A DNA stretch of 64,000 bases. Origin: CAZAQV01 sp964487255 (GTDB taxonomy: Bacteria; Myxococcota_A; Polyangia; Polyangiales; CAZAQV01). Positions 62,011-64,000 of this stretch are shown here, in pieces (the stretch's first letter is position 1; the number at the start of each line of letters is the position of its first letter). Below the pieces are notes generated by a model. It had not been told where the DNA came from, made no database searches, and saw only the letters and a program-made list of their open reading frames with translations. The DNA is taken from assembly GCA_964487255.1 (NCBI GenBank), contig CAZAQV010000002.1:248001-312000 (forward strand), given 5' to 3'. Made by a program: the position numbers and the translations under genes.

Positions 62011-63513
62011 CTATTTTTTCTTGCCGAAAAACCGACCAAGAAGATCGCTCTGGGTGCTATCGCCACTCTTGCGCATGTTCGCAAGCCGCACCTTTCGAGA
62101 CGCCTGTAGGTGATTGGGTTTGATAGAAAGCACGCGCTTAAACGCTTTGAAAGCCTGACGTTCGTCACCCTCTCGCTCGTACAATTCGCCGCGCAGGTAC
62201 CAAGCCTCAGCGTGTTCGTCGTGCATCTCCAAGGCCTTGTCCAGCACGTGCTTGATACGCTGCAGCTCCGACTTGATGTTTTTACCACCCAGCTGACGGA
62301 ACATGATGGTCGCTTTGGCGACATGATAGTCGGCGTCGCTATCGTCGAGCTCAAGAACCTGGTCCAGCATCTCCTGCGCTTGCGACCAGAGCTTGCGCTT
62401 GATGAGCACCTCAACTTTCCGGTACTCCATCGCCGCGCGAAGTGCACGGTCGACCTGCTCCTGTTCCTCGTCGACGTCTTCGCCCTGGCTGGCGATATAC
62501 TCCGCCCGCTTCTTCGGGTTGCTGAGGGTGTCATGCGCCTGGTTGATGCGGTGAAAGTAGCGGTCCGCCCAAGGACGCAAGTCGGTCAGTTCAGCCGGCA
62601 GACGGTCGGGATGCCAACGCTTGATGAGCGGCAAGAACGCGGCTTTGACCTCGTCCGTTGTCGCATTTTCACTCAGCCCAAGCACCTCAAAATGGTTCTG
62701 ATCTTTACTGCGATCGTGTCGGGAAATCAGTTCGTTCCACGTCTCACGAAGTTCAGGTGAAAGCTGCTCGGTGGGCGGCGGAATCGAGGGTGAGCGCGGG
62801 GGGTCAAGACTGTCCGACTCCTCGGTTTCCTGGTCGGCGCGACTACGCGCGCGAAGCGACTCAAGCGCGTGCCGAACCTCAGCTTCCTCTGGGCTCAAGA
62901 TGCGATGACGAACGGTGCCCGGTTCTTGCTCCTTCGCGGCCTCGGCGTCGTAGGGCTGAAGAAACTTCGAAAGGGCCAAGACATAGATGACGCGCTCCGC
63001 GGTCTTCGGATCGCCCGAAAGCTCGCAGAGCCGGGAGACCGTCGCAGGTGCCGCGCGCAAGAGTTGGACCACCGCCAGCTCTTCTGGATTGAAGTTGAAA
63101 CGCGGAAGGGGAAGATTCGTACGCAATCTCAGATGCTTGCCGCCGAAACGACGCAAAAGCGGCATCACGCCGCGTGAGGCGTACTGACGGAGCCCGGCCG
63201 TGACCAGGGCAAGGATGTCAAACGAAACGCGTTGGGCATCCTGGGTGGTCACATCTTCCGCATAAAACGCAAACACGCCGCGGGAGCGCTCAAAGAGTTG
63301 AATCACGCCGTTTACAGCCGCGACCTTGGTGCGAAGCTGCGCTTTTCGGAGCCGCCCCTGTTGAAACAAAAGTCGGTCCTGTCCGGGTTCGGTTTGATCG
63401 GCGGGCCACACGACCAGCGTGCCACTGAGTTGGTTCTGCTGAACGTAGAACAACAGATGCTCGAGCGGACGTGTGGCAATATCTCCGCTCGCGATGGGCT
63501 GAGGTGCGCTCAC
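62011..63513 (-). CDS. DUF4388-DnaJ-TPR fusion protein
   Basis: 500 residues from GTG 63513. Domains in order: DUF4388/PATAN-like N-terminus (~10-105: HLLFYVQQNQLSGTLVVW, LLFQQGRLRKAQ), a linker rich in Pro/Ser/Glu (~215-255), a J domain with intact HPD (IKRWHPDRLP, ~305-314), and TPR-like helices at the C-terminus (AWYLRGELYEREGDERQAFKAF). J domains recruit and activate Hsp70, and the DUF4388 part occurs in gliding, signalling and polarity proteins of Myxococcota. It is probably a DnaK co-chaperone with a specialised binding partner. It is followed by uvrC. Confidence 0.9.
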   Translation of the reverse strand: MSAPQPIASGDIATRPLEHLLFYVQQNQLSGTLVVWPADQTEPGQDRLLFQQGRLRKAQLRTKVAAVNGVIQLFERSRGVFAFYAEDVTTQDAQRVSFDILALVTAGLRQYASRGVMPLLRRFGGKHLRLRTNLPLPRFNFNPEELAVVQLLRAAPATVSRLCELSGDPKTAERVIYVLALSKFLQPYDAEAAKEQEPGTVRHRILSPEEAEVRHALESLRARSRADQETEESDSLDPPRSPSIPPPTEQLSPELRETWNELISRHDRSKDQNHFEVLGLSENATTDEVKAAFLPLIKRWHPDRLPAELTDLRPWADRYFHRINQAHDTLSNPKKRAEYIASQGEDVDEEQEQVDRALRAAMEYRKVEVLIKRKLWSQAQEMLDQVLELDDSDADYHVAKATIMFRQLGGKNIKSELQRIKHVLDKALEMHDEHAEAWYLRGELYEREGDERQAFKAFKRVLSIKPNHLQASRKVRLANMRKSGDSTQSDLLGRFFGKKK

Positions 63514-63559
63514 GGCTAGGGCTCAAGCTTCCCACAGCCCACGCAAGACTGCATCCCAA

Positions 63560-64000
63560 TTATCGCCGCATGTGTGAAGCGTCGCCGCTCGTCACATAGC
63601 GTCCCGCTGGCCAATGACGGAACCACTCGACGTTGACAATCACGGGGATCTCCTCGTCGGGAACTTCGAGGCTCTCCGGCCCAGGCATATTCTCCGGCAC
63701 CTCAGGATTCCCATAGATTCGAAGCAGCGACCCGCGCCAGATGCGCTCATCGCCCTCCAGCTCTTCGGCGGGTATCGACATGCGTGCCACCACCTTGCCG
63801 CCGTCACGATCCGAAACCGTAACACGACAGGACGAATCGTTCGCATCAGAGCACAAGTGTCGCTGACGATGCGTACGGTAAGAGAGAAAAACCTCCATCA
63901 GCTTTTTCCCCGCCTGACAGTCGGATAGCTCGCGCTGAGAGAGCCCCTTGACGCAAGGCACCGCATGCATCTCTTGGACAACGCCAAACCAGGCAAGCTT
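63560..64000 (-). CDS. Unknown protein, 5' end beyond the window
   Basis: The frame is open from the right edge to its stop near 63560, so at least 146 residues are visible, including 10 beyond the first in-window ATG (63970). Whether the gene starts at that ATG or upstream cannot be told. Acidic, with two Cys pairs (VPCVKG/LSDCQAG, HLCSDANDSSCRV) and strand-like segments (IPVIVNVEWFRHW). No motif recognised. It precedes the DnaJ-fusion gene on the same strand by 46 nt. Confidence 0.55.
   Translation of the reverse strand, partial: KLAWFGVVQEMHAVPCVKGLSQRELSDCQAGKKLMEVFLSYRTHRQRHLCSDANDSSCRVTVSDRDGGKVVARMSIPAEELEGDERIWRGSLLRIYGNPEVPENMPGPESLEVPDEEIPVIVNVEWFRHWPAGRYVTSGDASHMRR

Overview
The window is a gene-dense, moderately GC-rich chromosomal segment from a Gram-negative bacterium. 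The gene families point to the Myxococcota or a related former deltaproteobacterial group. The pointers are a CdnL/CarD-type regulator, eukaryote-like Ser/Thr kinases (one with an AgmX/PglI-type C-terminal domain), a TIGR02147-family regulator beside its lipoprotein, a DUF4388-DnaJ-TPR fusion, many Cys-rich lipoproteins and a patatin/CAAX-protease pair. An outer membrane is implied by FadL-type and small beta-barrel proteins, LolA, and many lipobox signal peptides. I saw no rRNA, tRNA, CRISPR array, phage genes or insertion sequence. The species cannot be fixed from the sequence alone.

Layout. 0-6.4 kb (minus strand): two small unknown genes at the left edge, a beta-propeller/di-heme cytochrome c lipoprotein, carD, recA and cinA. 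6.4-14.3 kb: cell-envelope genes, namely a repeat-bearing lipoprotein, a FadL-like porin, a pair of M16 peptidases (one active, one degenerate), a Cys-rich repeat lipoprotein, and a TIGR02147 regulator overlapping a lipoprotein gene. 14.3-25.1 kb: glmS, two glycosyltransferases, lolA, a large unrecognised acidic exported protein, an aminotransferase, a CpoB-like lipoprotein and a Ser/Thr kinase. 25.2-32.7 kb: a GT39 glycosyltransferase, a small membrane protein, rel/spoT, patatin and CAAX protease. 32.8-39.3 kb: a TPR lipoprotein, an envelope protein coupled to a VOC-fold protein, trpS, rpmA-rplU and a conserved-looking unknown. 39.3-49.2 kb: a second, degenerate kinase with TPRs, a GT87-like enzyme, a MopE-motif lipoprotein, a tightly overlapped nucleoside-salvage operon (PNP, cytidine deaminase, amidohydrolase), a rhodanese lipoprotein and two envelope proteins. 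49.2-52.6 kb: a TRAP transporter (dctPQM) with unusual acidic tails. 52.8-64 kb: a SprT-like metallopeptidase, a Cys-rich lipoprotein, an isolated SctR/FliP plus FliO-like pair, a Uma2 protein, a membrane-bound Fe-S oxidoreductase, a DUF1232 protein, uvrC, the DnaJ fusion and a gene running off the right edge.

How the genes fit together. Several sets are translationally coupled by 1-8 nt overlaps: the left-edge pair, the regulator and lipoprotein near 13.6 kb, patatin with CAAX protease, the VOC protein with the envelope protein, PNP-cdd-amidohydrolase, and dctQ-dctM. The DNA-repair genes recA and uvrC, plus cinA and the GT39 gene, all carry a shared palindromic intergenic element just after their stop codons.

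The two most unusual signals are not genes. The first is a family of hairpin elements bounded by GCTCTTC at one end and a TCATC-containing motif at the other (3.6, 5.1, 25.1 and 59.9-60.2 kb). The second is a recurring TANNNT box 7-9 nt before start codons that mostly lack a good ribosome-binding site, which suggests widespread leaderless transcription.
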